Assembly: GCF_008120935.1 (NCBI RefSeq)
Contig: NZ_RDBO01000067.1
Location: 24,682 to 62,557 of the forward strand
Reading direction: 5' to 3'
Length of the DNA: 37,876 bases
DNA from: Streptomyces sp. sk2.1
Lineage (GTDB): Bacteria; Actinomycetota; Actinomycetes; Streptomycetales; Streptomycetaceae
This document shows, piece after piece, positions 11,580 to 18,650 of this stretch; the stretch's first letter is position 1, and every line of letters starts with the position of its first letter. Both the position numbers and the translations under genes were made by a program. The notes under the pieces are model-generated. The model had not been told where the DNA came from and did no database searches. It worked only from the letters and a program-made list of their open reading frames with translations.

Positions 11580-12857
11580 TCAACCCCTGGTGCCGGCGCC
11601 CTCGGGAGCCGCGTCGTCCTCGTCGGACAACGAGGGGAACTTACGCATTCCGCGCAGTGGTGACAAGAGAATCGGAAGGAAAGCGGCACACCCGGCGGCC
11701 GCACATACGAGGAGTGCCTCGCGCGACCCGAGCCACCCTGCCACCGCGCCGCCCAGCATGGAACCGGCCGGCATCGCACTCCAGGTCAGGAAACGCATCG
11801 TCGCATTGACACGCCCGAGATATTCATCGGGCGCCAGAGCCTGTACACAACTGACCTGAGTGACGTTGTAAACGACTGTCATGAATGCGGTGAAGCCGTT
11901 CGCGCACGCAGCGATCCAGAGGGACCAGCCGGAATCAACGAACGCAAGGACAAGCGCGAAAGGGGACCCGATCAGCAGTATCAGCCACATGGCTGGGCCG
12001 GGCCCAAACTTCTCGGATATTCTCCTGGAGACAAAGGAAGCGAGTAGCCCACCCACGCCGGACACGCTCAGGAAAAGGCCGATCAAAGCAGGCGAAAGGT
12101 CCAGCGTCCTCGCCAGGAAGAGCATGGTCACCGTATAGACGGCATACGACGTCAGGTTCAGCCAGGCTGTCGAGCCCGCGATGGCGAGAAGCCGGGTGTT
12201 TCCCCACACCAGACGTAGTCCGGACTCGACCTCCTTGAACATGCGGGACTCCGGCCTGCGGACGGGCGCCTTCTCCGGAGTGCGAATCCGGAAGATGGAG
12301 ATCGAAGCCACGGCGAGACCCACGCTGGTCACCACGAAAGAGACCGGAGCGGTAAGCAGCGCCACCACCTGACCGCCGAGGGATGGGCCGCCCACGGCGA
12401 ACACCTGTTGAACGCCGACGAGCTTCGCGTTCCCTTCCAGAACTCTGTCCCGCCCTATGAGGCTCGGCAGGTAGCTCTGATAAGCAACATCAAAGAAGAC
12501 ATTGCAGGAACCGAAGAGAAGAACTGTGACGTAGAGCTGCCAAATCGAAAGGACGTCCATCCACCAGAACAAAGGGATGGAGATCAGGATGACAGAACGA
12601 GCCAGCTGACAGAACGCCAGTATATTGCGGCGCCTCAGTCTGTCCACCCATACGCCGGCCGGAAGGCCGATCAAGAGAAAAGGAAGGGTCAAAAAGGTGG
12701 AAACAAGACCCACCTCGAATTCGCCAACATCCAGTGCTATAACGGCGACCAGGGGAATAGCAATTCTTGCAATGCTCACGCTTGCGGCGCTGGCCGCTGT
12801 TGCAACGAATAGGTTCCTAAATCCCTGATCCCTAAATAACCCCGCTGGCTTGATCAT
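11580..12857 (-). CDS. MFS family exporter of the NRPS cluster
   Basis: A 12-helix major facilitator protein of the EntS-like MFS_3 type (425 residues from this start). It has the RN-L N-terminus (FRDQGFRNLFVATAAS), the loop-2 motif GLPAGVWVDRLRRR, and LAPDEYLGRVNA in the second half, all usual in this family. It lies directly upstream of the NRPS genes on the same strand, so export of the peptide product is the obvious inference. The frame stays open to an ATG at 12908, but neither start has a clear Shine-Dalgarno. The inner ATG is preferred because family similarity begins there and a promoter-like TTGTGA-N18-TACGTT lies 7 bases before it, which would suit a leaderless transcript. Using the outer start would add a rare TTA codon. 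Base composition is lower in GC than in the NRPS. Confidence 0.88.
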   Translation of the reverse strand: MIKPAGLFRDQGFRNLFVATAASAASVSIARIAIPLVAVIALDVGEFEVGLVSTFLTLPFLLIGLPAGVWVDRLRRRNILAFCQLARSVILISIPLFWWMDVLSIWQLYVTVLLFGSCNVFFDVAYQSYLPSLIGRDRVLEGNAKLVGVQQVFAVGGPSLGGQVVALLTAPVSFVVTSVGLAVASISIFRIRTPEKAPVRRPESRMFKEVESGLRLVWGNTRLLAIAGSTAWLNLTSYAVYTVTMLFLARTLDLSPALIGLFLSVSGVGGLLASFVSRRISEKFGPGPAMWLILLIGSPFALVLAFVDSGWSLWIAACANGFTAFMTVVYNVTQVSCVQALAPDEYLGRVNATMRFLTWSAMPAGSMLGGAVAGWLGSREALLVCAAAGCAAFLPILLSPLRGMRKFPSLSDEDDAAPEGAGTRG

Positions 12858-12864
12858 GTGATTT

Positions 12865-12894
12865 AACGTATCAGCCGCGTTGATCGACTCACAA
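12865..12894 (-). promoter_or_regulatory. Candidate promoter of the exporter/NRPS operon
   Basis: On the minus strand, TTGTGA (12889-12894) is separated by 18 bases from TACGTT (12865-12870), which fits loose Streptomyces housekeeping -35/-10 rules (TTGAC, TANNNT). The -10 lies 7 bases before the ATG at 12857, as for leaderless mRNAs. Inference from sequence only. Confidence 0.3.
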
Positions 12895-12908
12895 GACTCC
12901 CTAATCAT

Positions 12909-13299
12909 GAAGGGCGTTTCGTGCGCAAATATGCATCCCCCAGGTTGTTCCGGACCGGCACGATCAGGCCACCAGGGCTGGATGTTTGCTTGCCCGGCCG
13001 ATCGCGCAGATCCTGCATGCCAATGCCCGTCGGTTCACCCTTGCGGCCCCGGTACTCACGGAGCGGTCGGTGCCCCCGGGGCCGTCCGCCCGGCCTGCGG
13101 CAGGTCGGCCCGGCCATCGGTACAAGGCCAGACTCCGGCCGCATGCCGGGACCGCCGGCGTGGGTCCCTGGGGTCAACTCCGTTCGTGCGGTGGCGTCAT
13201 CGCCTGACAGCTTCGTCCCCGAAGACGATCCGGCCGCTCAACGCCACCACGGTTCCTTTACCAACGGCCACGTCCACGTCCCGCGATGTGTTTCTCCTT
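12909..13299. other. Gene-less stretch between the NRPS cluster and the first IS110 element
   Basis: About 390 bases with open frames on both strands, none showing a recognisable domain, a convincing Shine-Dalgarno or a matching neighbour. The first bases may carry the promoter for the leftward NRPS operon. The rest is probably decayed mobile-element DNA marking the edge of the biosynthetic cluster; no specific family could be assigned. Confidence 0.4.
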
Positions 13300-13846
13300 C
13301 CCCGTTGTGTTCTTCACGGTCCTGCAAGAGGGCCGCCGGCCTCCGGGCCCGGCATGGCTGTGTCCCCCTGTCGAACAGATGGCCTGGGGAGTGGTGTCAC
13401 CGGGCCCGGGAGGTGCCGTCGGAGACGTTGACGAGAGGTCCGGCCGCTGCGCCCGGTCCGGCGCAATGCCGGACGGCTCGCGGACGGCAGGTCTGCATGA
13501 CGTGGATGCGCGCGTACGACACCACTGCCGAGGCCGGCACGTTCAACTCGCCTGGAGAGACGCGATGTTCGATACCGAAGGCGTGGGCGTGTTCCTCGGC
13601 CTGGACGTCGGCAAGAGTGCTCATCACGGCCACGGACTCACCCCGGCCGGGAAGAAGGTCCTCGACAAGCAACTGCCCAACAGCGAGCCGGGGCTGCGGG
13701 CCGCGTTCGACAAGCTGACCGCGAAGTTCGGCACCGTCCTGGTGATCGTGGACCGGCCCGCCTCGATCGGCGCCCTCCCGCTGGCCGCAGCCCGCGACGC
13801 GGGCTGCAAGGTCGCCCACCTGCCCGGCCCGGCAATGCGCCGGCTT
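13300..13846 (+). mobile_element. IS110-family element, copy A, 3'-truncated
   Basis: The left portion of an IS110-family insertion sequence: a noncoding leader of about 260 bases followed by the first 92 or so codons of a DEDD transposase. It aligns base for base, with scattered substitutions, to the longer copy B at 35146-36626. Similarity starts around CCCCGTT (about 13300) and stops abruptly at the codons for Met-Arg-Arg (about 13845), where a reverse-strand VOC gene fragment begins. The two copies lie in the same orientation about 21.8 kb apart. Confidence 0.8.
13321..13560 (+). ncRNA. Conserved leader of IS110 copy A, candidate bridge (seeker) RNA
   Basis: Noncoding leader conserved with 35165-35404 although neither has a coding frame across it. 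CCTCCGGGCCCGG (about 13340-13352) can pair with CCGGGCCCGGGAGG (about 13400-13413) with one bulge, enclosing a loop of about 47 bases. A second hairpin GTCCGGC-GCAAT-GCCGGAC is at 13456-13474. IS110-group elements are known (IS621) to encode a bridge RNA in the left-end noncoding region before the recombinase gene. Assignment here is inference from position, conservation and folding potential. Confidence 0.5.
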
Positions 13847-13849
13847 TGA
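13565..13849 (+). pseudogene. IS110-family transposase, N-terminal fragment (copy A)
   Basis: A 94-codon frame beginning MFDTEGVGVFLGLDVGK, the RuvC-like first strand of IS110 DEDD recombinases with its catalytic Asp, followed by VIVDRPASIGALPL. It matches the start of the copy-B transposase at about three quarters of positions, then ends one residue after MRR where copy B continues with IADLYPGEAKTDARD. The DxxD part and the C-terminal serine domain are absent, so it cannot be functional. Confidence 0.85.
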
Positions 13850-13945
13850 CCAGCCGTTCCACCGTAGCCTCGACCCGTTGTGTGCGGACGTCCAGCGGGA
13901 CGTCACGGCCCCCACCGACCTTCAGGTCGAAGTGCCACCGATTCA
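13840..13945 (-). pseudogene. VOC (glyoxalase-like) family protein, internal fragment
   Basis: Reading leftward, NRWHFDLKVGGGRDVPLD and RVEATVERLVKAGA match the core of actinobacterial VOC-superfamily proteins, in which the next residues should be a TVVREH-type strand and a DPEGNEFC metal-binding tail. Here the frame instead runs into the IS110 copy-A DNA, so the 3' part is lost at the IS junction. The 5' half is also missing. Only about 35 codons remain. Confidence 0.6.
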
Positions 13946-14180
13946 CTAGGCAAGTGGGTTGTCGGGATGACACTTGTCGGGGCTTGGGTCAGTCGCTCGG
14001 GCTCGACGAGCCACGGTGGGGAGGTTGGGTTCCACTCCAGGGTGAGCCTGAAACCCGCTACCAGATGACCTTGAAGCCCTGACGAGGAGGCCGCGCGACC
14101 TGGCCCGCCCCCACGTCCGGCTGTCATCGGTGTGATGCGAGAACTCGGCCTTCAGGTGATACGAACCGGATCACAGGACA

Positions 14181-15122
14181 CTAGCCCTGCCGTTCCAGCC
14201 ATTCCGAAATCACCTGGTTGGTTTCTTCTGGCATCTCCTCCTGGACCCAGTGACCGCAGTCCAGGCCGACCACTTCCACGTTGGGCACGAACTCTGCCAG
14301 TCTTTCGAACCTCGGGATCGCGAAGTCCTGGTCGCCGTAGATCATGAGGGCGGGCTGCTTGATGATCGGGTCCGCGTCCGCCAGCTGGTGCCAGTTGCGG
14401 TCGAGGTTCCTGTACCAGTTGATGCCGCCCGTGAATCCCGACGTCTCGAACGCGGAGACGTAGACGGCCAGGTCGCTGTCGCTCATGACGGGCTCACCGA
14501 GTGGTGTTTCCGCCTTGGCGAGGTTGATAAATGCCATGCCCGGCTCAGGGGGTGCGGGGGGCACGTTCTTCCGGTAGAGGTTGCGGAGGAACTGGGAGGT
14601 GTTGGCATCGAATGCGGCGTCCGCGACGCCCGGCTGCCGGTTGAAGTGGACGAAGTAGAAGTCGCCGCCGAGGAAGGTTTCCATGACCTCGATCCACGGC
14701 GCTTCTCCGCGCTCCTGGTAAGGCAGGCTCAGGTTGATCAGCTTGTTCACCCGGTCGGGGTGCAACAGGGTCAGTCCCCAGACGACGAACGCACCCCAGT
14801 CATGGCCGACGAAGGTGGCGTCCTCGTAGCCATAGTGGTCCAGGAGCGCGACGAGGTCACCCGTCAGGTGTTCGATGTCGTAGTCCGTCACCTCGGTCGG
14901 GCGGGATGAGTTGCCATAACCCCGCTGGTTCGGTGCGATGACGTGGTAGCCGGCCGCTGCGAGGACGGGCATCAGGTGACGCCAGGAGAAGGCGTGCTCC
15001 GGCCAGCCGTGGCAGAGCACGATGGGCTTTCCCTTGTTCTCCCGGCCTGCCTCGAAGACTTCGAGCTCCACACCGTTGACCTGGATCAGGGTGGGCTCGG
15101 GAAATTCTGCTCGATTGAACAC
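14181..15122 (-). CDS. Alpha/beta-hydrolase, epoxide hydrolase-like
   Basis: A 313-residue soluble hydrolase of the epoxide hydrolase/haloalkane dehalogenase group. Visible motifs: HGWPEH oxyanion loop (from His38), RGYGNSSRP, nucleophile Asp108 in VGHDWGAF, an acid region around YGDQDF, and the catalytic His291 in DCGHWVQEE. An Asp nucleophile flanked by His and Trp is characteristic of epoxide hydrolases rather than esterases. GTG at 15122 is chosen because GAGAGGAA lies at 15128-15135, and because longer starts would run into the control region shared with the divergent WYL regulator. The substrate cannot be inferred. About 240 bases between its stop and the IS110/VOC debris contain no gene. 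Confidence 0.88.
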   Translation of the reverse strand: MFNRAEFPEPTLIQVNGVELEVFEAGRENKGKPIVLCHGWPEHAFSWRHLMPVLAAAGYHVIAPNQRGYGNSSRPTEVTDYDIEHLTGDLVALLDHYGYEDATFVGHDWGAFVVWGLTLLHPDRVNKLINLSLPYQERGEAPWIEVMETFLGGDFYFVHFNRQPGVADAAFDANTSQFLRNLYRKNVPPAPPEPGMAFINLAKAETPLGEPVMSDSDLAVYVSAFETSGFTGGINWYRNLDRNWHQLADADPIIKQPALMIYGDQDFAIPRFERLAEFVPNVEVVGLDCGHWVQEEMPEETNQVISEWLERQG

Positions 15123-15194
15123 TGCATTTCCTCTCGGGGGGCGTTCGCTGGCGGTCGACCTCCTCGATGAGGTCATGTCGCCAGCTTGCTCCCC

Positions 15195-15219
15195 AAACCG
15201 GTCACCTCATGGCCGGTTT
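15195..15219. promoter_or_regulatory. Inverted repeat between the epoxide hydrolase and WYL genes, operator candidate
   Basis: AAACCGG (15195-15201) and CCGGTTT (15213-15219) form a perfect 7-bp inverted repeat, centre to centre 18 bases, in the 116-base gap between two divergent starts. The spacing suits a dimeric HTH regulator contacting one face of DNA, most simply the neighbouring WYL-domain protein. Confidence 0.45.
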
Positions 15220-15238
15220 TTATGAGAGTTTTGTCTGT

Positions 15239-16219
15239 ATGCGATCCGATCGGCTGGTGGCCATACTCCTCTTGCTCCAACGGCGCGAGCAGGTGACAGC
15301 CGCAGAGGTCTCCCGAGAGCTGGACGTCTCCGAGCGCACCGCCCGCCGTGACCTCGACGCCCTGGCCATGGCCGGGGTGCCCGTGTACTCCGTGCAGGGC
15401 CGAGGTGGCGGCTGGCGCCTGGTGGGCGGCGCTCGTACCGACCTGTCCGGGTTGACCGCCAGTGAGGCACGCGCCCTGTTCCTGGCTGTCGGTCCGGCCT
15501 CGGATGCGACGCCGGCGATGAAGGCAGCTCTGCGCAAGCTCGTCCATGCTCTACCGAAGCCCTTCCAGGTGCAGGCCGAGGCAGCGGCGTCGTCGCTGGT
15601 CGTAGACCCGCAGCGATGGGGGGCGAGCCGGATCGAGCACCGGCCGCCTCGCTTCCTCGACGAACTCCAGGACGCGGTGATCCGCGGCGTCCAGGTGTCG
15701 CTCGGCTACGTCGACAGCAAAGGCGTCGAAACCCGGAGAACCGTCCACCCGCTGGGCATCGTCGCCAAAGGTCCTGTGTGGTACCTCGTCTCCAACACCG
15801 AGACCGGCCGACGGATCTTCCGGATCGACCGCGTGTCGTCCGCCGACCCGACCGGCGACCCTGTGCACCGCCCCGGGGACTTCGACCTTGCCGAGAGCTG
15901 GAATGAGATCGCCAAAGAGGTCGATCGCAAACGAACGCCGCTGGAGGTCCAGGCGGTATGCACACCCGACGGGATAGGCATACTCCGGATGGCGCTCGGC
16001 GACCGGCTCGACGTGGGAGGTTCCACGACCGATGGCCGCATCGAGGTCGTGATCCGCGGCCCCAATGAGTACATGCTCGCCGGCGAGCTCTCCGGGCTGG
16101 TCGAATGGGTCGAGGTGACCGGCCCTCCGGGGGTCCGAGACCACCTGGCCTCGATCGGCAACGCCCTCGTCGAACGATACGGCCGGCCGCGCACCAGCGG
16201 AGACCTTCACCCGTCTTGA
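15239..16219 (+). CDS. WYL-domain transcriptional regulator (HTH_11 / DeoR-like)
   Basis: A 326-residue regulator: an N-terminal helix-turn-helix (RLVAILLLLQRREQ, then VSRELDVSERTARRDLDALA, residues about 4-50) with the usual PVYSVQGRGGGWRL wing, and a C-terminal WYL domain (ETRRTVHPLGIVAKGPVWYLVS near residue 170). WYL proteins act as ligand-responsive repressors or activators. It is transcribed divergently from the epoxide hydrolase with a palindrome between them, so local control of that gene is likely. The ATG at 15239 begins the usual MRSDRL N-terminus of the family; an in-frame GTG upstream (15167) would extend across the palindrome and is less likely. Confidence 0.9.
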   Translation: MRSDRLVAILLLLQRREQVTAAEVSRELDVSERTARRDLDALAMAGVPVYSVQGRGGGWRLVGGARTDLSGLTASEARALFLAVGPASDATPAMKAALRKLVHALPKPFQVQAEAAASSLVVDPQRWGASRIEHRPPRFLDELQDAVIRGVQVSLGYVDSKGVETRRTVHPLGIVAKGPVWYLVSNTETGRRIFRIDRVSSADPTGDPVHRPGDFDLAESWNEIAKEVDRKRTPLEVQAVCTPDGIGILRMALGDRLDVGGSTTDGRIEVVIRGPNEYMLAGELSGLVEWVEVTGPPGVRDHLASIGNALVERYGRPRTSGDLHPS

Positions 16220-16291
16220 AGCGGACGAGGCAGGGCTTCGAGAACAGTTCCGCTCAATAGGCTGGGTTTGTCCGTTCCGGCAGGAGCCCGG

Positions 16292-16906
16292 TCACGACGC
16301 CGGCGGGTCCGCCGGCCTGGCTCGCTGCGGGTGGACCGTCTCGTGCCGGGCCAGCATCGCCACGCACTCGGCGATCTTCCGGGTTCGCGTCTCGGCCCGC
16401 TTGACGGCATTGACCCGGCTGATGAGGGCGAAGCGGTTGGTCTTGGTGAGTACCTCGAACATCGCCTGCGCCGCTGGGTCGGCGGCGATCGCGACGCGCA
16501 GGTCGGCCGGCACCTCCGCTTCCGATGACGGCGCATAGGCGGCCGTCCACCGCCCGTCGGCCTTCGCGGCGTCCACCGCGGCGCGGCCGACGGGCAGCAT
16601 CAGGCCGGCCGCCTCCAACCGGGCCACGTTGGCGACGTTGCGCTGGGACCAGATGCTGCGCGGTCGGCGCGGGGTGAACCGCCTCCAGGAACTCCCCTCG
16701 TCGCGCTTGCGGGCCTGCCCGTCGATCCAGCCGAAGCACAGTGCTTCGTCGACCGCCTGCTGCCAGGTCAGCGTGGTAACGGAGCCGCCCTTCCTGGTCA
16801 GGGCGAGCCACACGCCAGGAGAGGCGGTGTGGTTGTCCAGCAGCCACGCGCGCAGCGCCGCGCCGTCGGCAACGATCAACTCATCCAGCTCGGTTCCGGT
16901 CACCAC
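16292..16906 (-). CDS. YdeI/OmpD-associated family protein
   Basis: A 204-residue cytoplasmic protein. The characteristic core is WLLDNHTASPGVWLAL, then VDEALCFGWIDGQARKRD and FTPRRPRSIWSQRNV in the first half, and NRFALISRVNAVKRAETR with a basic tail in the second half, as in YdeI-like proteins. In enterobacteria the family is linked to bacteriocin tolerance; in actinobacteria the function is not established. It starts at a GTG (a second GTG follows at once) and is convergent with the WYL regulator gene, 72 bases apart. The gene looks intact. Confidence 0.8.
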   Translation of the reverse strand: MVTGTELDELIVADGAALRAWLLDNHTASPGVWLALTRKGGSVTTLTWQQAVDEALCFGWIDGQARKRDEGSSWRRFTPRRPRSIWSQRNVANVARLEAAGLMLPVGRAAVDAAKADGRWTAAYAPSSEAEVPADLRVAIAADPAAQAMFEVLTKTNRFALISRVNAVKRAETRTRKIAECVAMLARHETVHPQRARPADPPAS

Positions 16907-17009
16907 CGCAGGTTAGTGCCGCAACCAGGTGTCGCGACCTGTCGGGGTGACTCGTTGAGCCCGCGGCGTCGATGTCGGCCCGGCTCGCCCTCGCCGACGC
17001 CACCGTGAA

Positions 17010-17270
17010 GAACGGCTGCCCTCTCCGGTCAGCTCAACGACCTCGGCGTCCCCACAGCCGCCGCCCGGACCGGAGCGATCCGCCACAGTGGGTCCTGGAG
17101 ATGCCCGCCCCGTCGTCGTCGACGCCCTCGGCTACCACGACGCCCTCGGCCACCACGACGTCATCGCGACCCGCCTCGCATCCGAGGTCGGAGAAGTCTG
17201 GAGTCGCTACGCCGACGACCACGTACGGTCACCAGCAGGTTGGGCCCCAGGCGGAACTGGCGACAGTTGA
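17010..17270 (+). pseudogene. Degenerate C-terminal remnant of a Streptomyces integrase-like protein
   Basis: No single frame is intact, but pieces in successive frames read QLNDLGVPTAAARTGAIRH, then VLEMPAPV, then VDALGYHDALGHHDVIATRL and SEVGEVWSRYADDHVRSPAG. The series resembles the C-terminal end of recombinase/integrase-like proteins found on Streptomyces mobile elements (an impression from family patterns, not a search). At least two frameshifts near 17090-17115 separate the pieces. The surrounding stretch 16907-17652 holds no other convincing gene. Confidence 0.4.
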
Positions 17271-17471
17271 ATAGGCGAGCCCACCAGTATCAACCCCCGG
17301 GAGTCCCGTAGGTTCACGCAAACTGAAGGGTTCTCGGTGGGAACTCAAGGGTCCGTCGTCGTGCTCTGCGGAGTTGCTTCCGTGGGTTCGGGGCCAACTC
17401 GCGACCTTGCCGTTCCTGGTCCCCTGGACCGGCAAGACGCCGAGCGGCCCCCTGCTCGAACGCAGCGAAGC

Positions 17472-17509
17472 GGAGTTGAGAGCTTGGGGAAGGAGTTGAG
17501 AGCTTGGGG
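17472..17509. repeat. Tandem duplication of an 18-bp unit
   Basis: GGAGTTGAGAGCTTGGGG occurs at 17472-17489 and again at 17492-17509 with two A between, a 20-base period. It lies in noncoding debris upstream of nothing obvious and is probably a replication-slippage duplication. Confidence 0.7.
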
Positions 17510-17652
17510 GCGGGGCAGCCTCGGGTCGCTGCTGTACCGGCGGGCGCTGGGCGAGGCCGTCGCCACGGCGCTGGCGGTACGCGACGGCGCGCCGTCGACC
17601 GGCCCCGCACCCACGTACGCGCAGGTGCAGTCCCTCGTCGACGGGCCCGGCG

Positions 17653-18171
17653 TCACGTGCCGGTGAGCTTGTCGAGGTCGGGGGCGTAGACGGTCATCCA
17701 GTGCGGGTTCAGCCGGTAGTAGACGACCTCGCGGTTCCAGTCGAAGGCGTCGTCGCCGTAGAAGTCCTTCAAGTAGGCGAGGAGTTCCTGCCAGTCGGCC
17801 GTGGTCTCGGCGTCCTCGGGGTTCAGCTCCTCCACCGTGCCGTGGGTGAACACGCCGAGGTCCTCGCCGCGCATGTGCGCGACGCTGGCGGCCGGACGGG
17901 CCGCGAGATGACGGGCCTTGGCGGCGTTGCGCGCCGTGCCGAAGTGCCACCGGCCGTGCAGGAAGTGCCCGTCGGCGCCGCTGATCCGCGGTTCGCCCTT
18001 TGCGGTCACCGTGGAGAGGGCGAGCGTGCACATGCCGGTGAGGACCTCGGTGAGCTGCGCCGCCGTGATGGTGCGGCCCTCGACGATCGAGCGGAGGTGT
18101 GCGGTCGAGCCGGAGAGGGAGGAGCCGAGGAGGGACTGGAGCTTGTTGAGTTCTTCTGGGGTTTCGCGCAT
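17653..18171 (-). CDS. Pyridoxamine 5'-phosphate oxidase family protein (FMN/F420 split barrel)
   Basis: A 172-residue protein starting METPEEL-like (MRETPEELNKLQSLLGSSL) with the split-barrel pattern TLALSTVTAKGEPRISGADG, WHFGTARNAAKARHLAARP and a C-terminal YYRLNPHWMTVYAPDLDKLT. Family members bind FMN, F420 or haem and carry out redox chemistry on small molecules; the exact substrate is not predictable. The ATG at 18171 is chosen over longer in-frame starts because residues before it are low-complexity and unlike the family. It is divergent from the truncated membrane-protein gene at 18408. Confidence 0.82.
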   Translation of the reverse strand: MRETPEELNKLQSLLGSSLSGSTAHLRSIVEGRTITAAQLTEVLTGMCTLALSTVTAKGEPRISGADGHFLHGRWHFGTARNAAKARHLAARPAASVAHMRGEDLGVFTHGTVEELNPEDAETTADWQELLAYLKDFYGDDAFDWNREVVYYRLNPHWMTVYAPDLDKLTGT

Positions 18172-18407
18172 ACGTCCATCGTCGGCCGTAAACCCGACAC
18201 CCTCTGTCGTCATTGATGAAGCAGCGGTGAGGTTGCTCCGCGCGGGTTGCGCTCGGTGCTGCGTGGATGGCAACAGGTGGGGGACGAACGCCGGGACATG
18301 TTCATGTATTCGCGGTTGATTGACGAGCTGTGATGCCGTTGGTCCTGCTGTCAGGCCGCACGACGCGGTGTTCCCTTGAACTGATTGAGCAGCCATGATG
18401 TGCCGCC

Positions 18408-18650
18408 GTGACGGATTTCGTGGTTCCTCTCGCCATCGCAGTGATCGGGTTAGTGGCAACCGGCTTGGGAGCGGTTGTTGGGGCGCGGGCAGCTAAGTTC
18501 GGCGCGGAAAAGAACGCCGAAGCCGTCCGGCGGCAAGTACAGGACCAAGGTGCCGTCGAGCACGGTCACTGGATGCGCCAAGAACGCCTCAACACCTACG
18601 AGAGCTTTCTTGAAGCCTGGGATGAGTGCCTGCGCCTCTCCCAAGGATCT
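18408..18650 (+). pseudogene. Small membrane protein, 3' end lost at the edge of the recombinase element
   Basis: A GTG-started frame with an N-terminal transmembrane helix (VVPLAIAVIGLVATGLGAVV), then a charged helical region ending in RLNTYESFLEAWDECLRLSQ, as in small Streptomyces membrane proteins of unknown function. After about codon 80 the sequence turns into a Ser/Arg-rich antisense shadow of the recombinase on the opposite strand, so the true C-terminus is gone. The change near 18650 marks the likely left boundary of the inserted element. Confidence 0.6.

Noticed and set aside
12905..13177. A 90-codon minus-strand frame upstream of the exporter
   Set aside because: Ends YLRTKRPS with no recognised domain; the frame overlaps the putative exporter promoter region, and coding character is weak.
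16299..16316. GCCGGCGG/CCGCCGGC inverted repeat as a terminator
   Set aside because: It lies inside the last codons of the YdeI-like gene with a 2-base loop, so it is probably a coding coincidence of GC-rich sequence.
17337..17666. A 109-codon plus-strand frame around the 20-base tandem repeat
   Set aside because: The repeat itself encodes part of it, composition is low-complexity, and no start signal is present.
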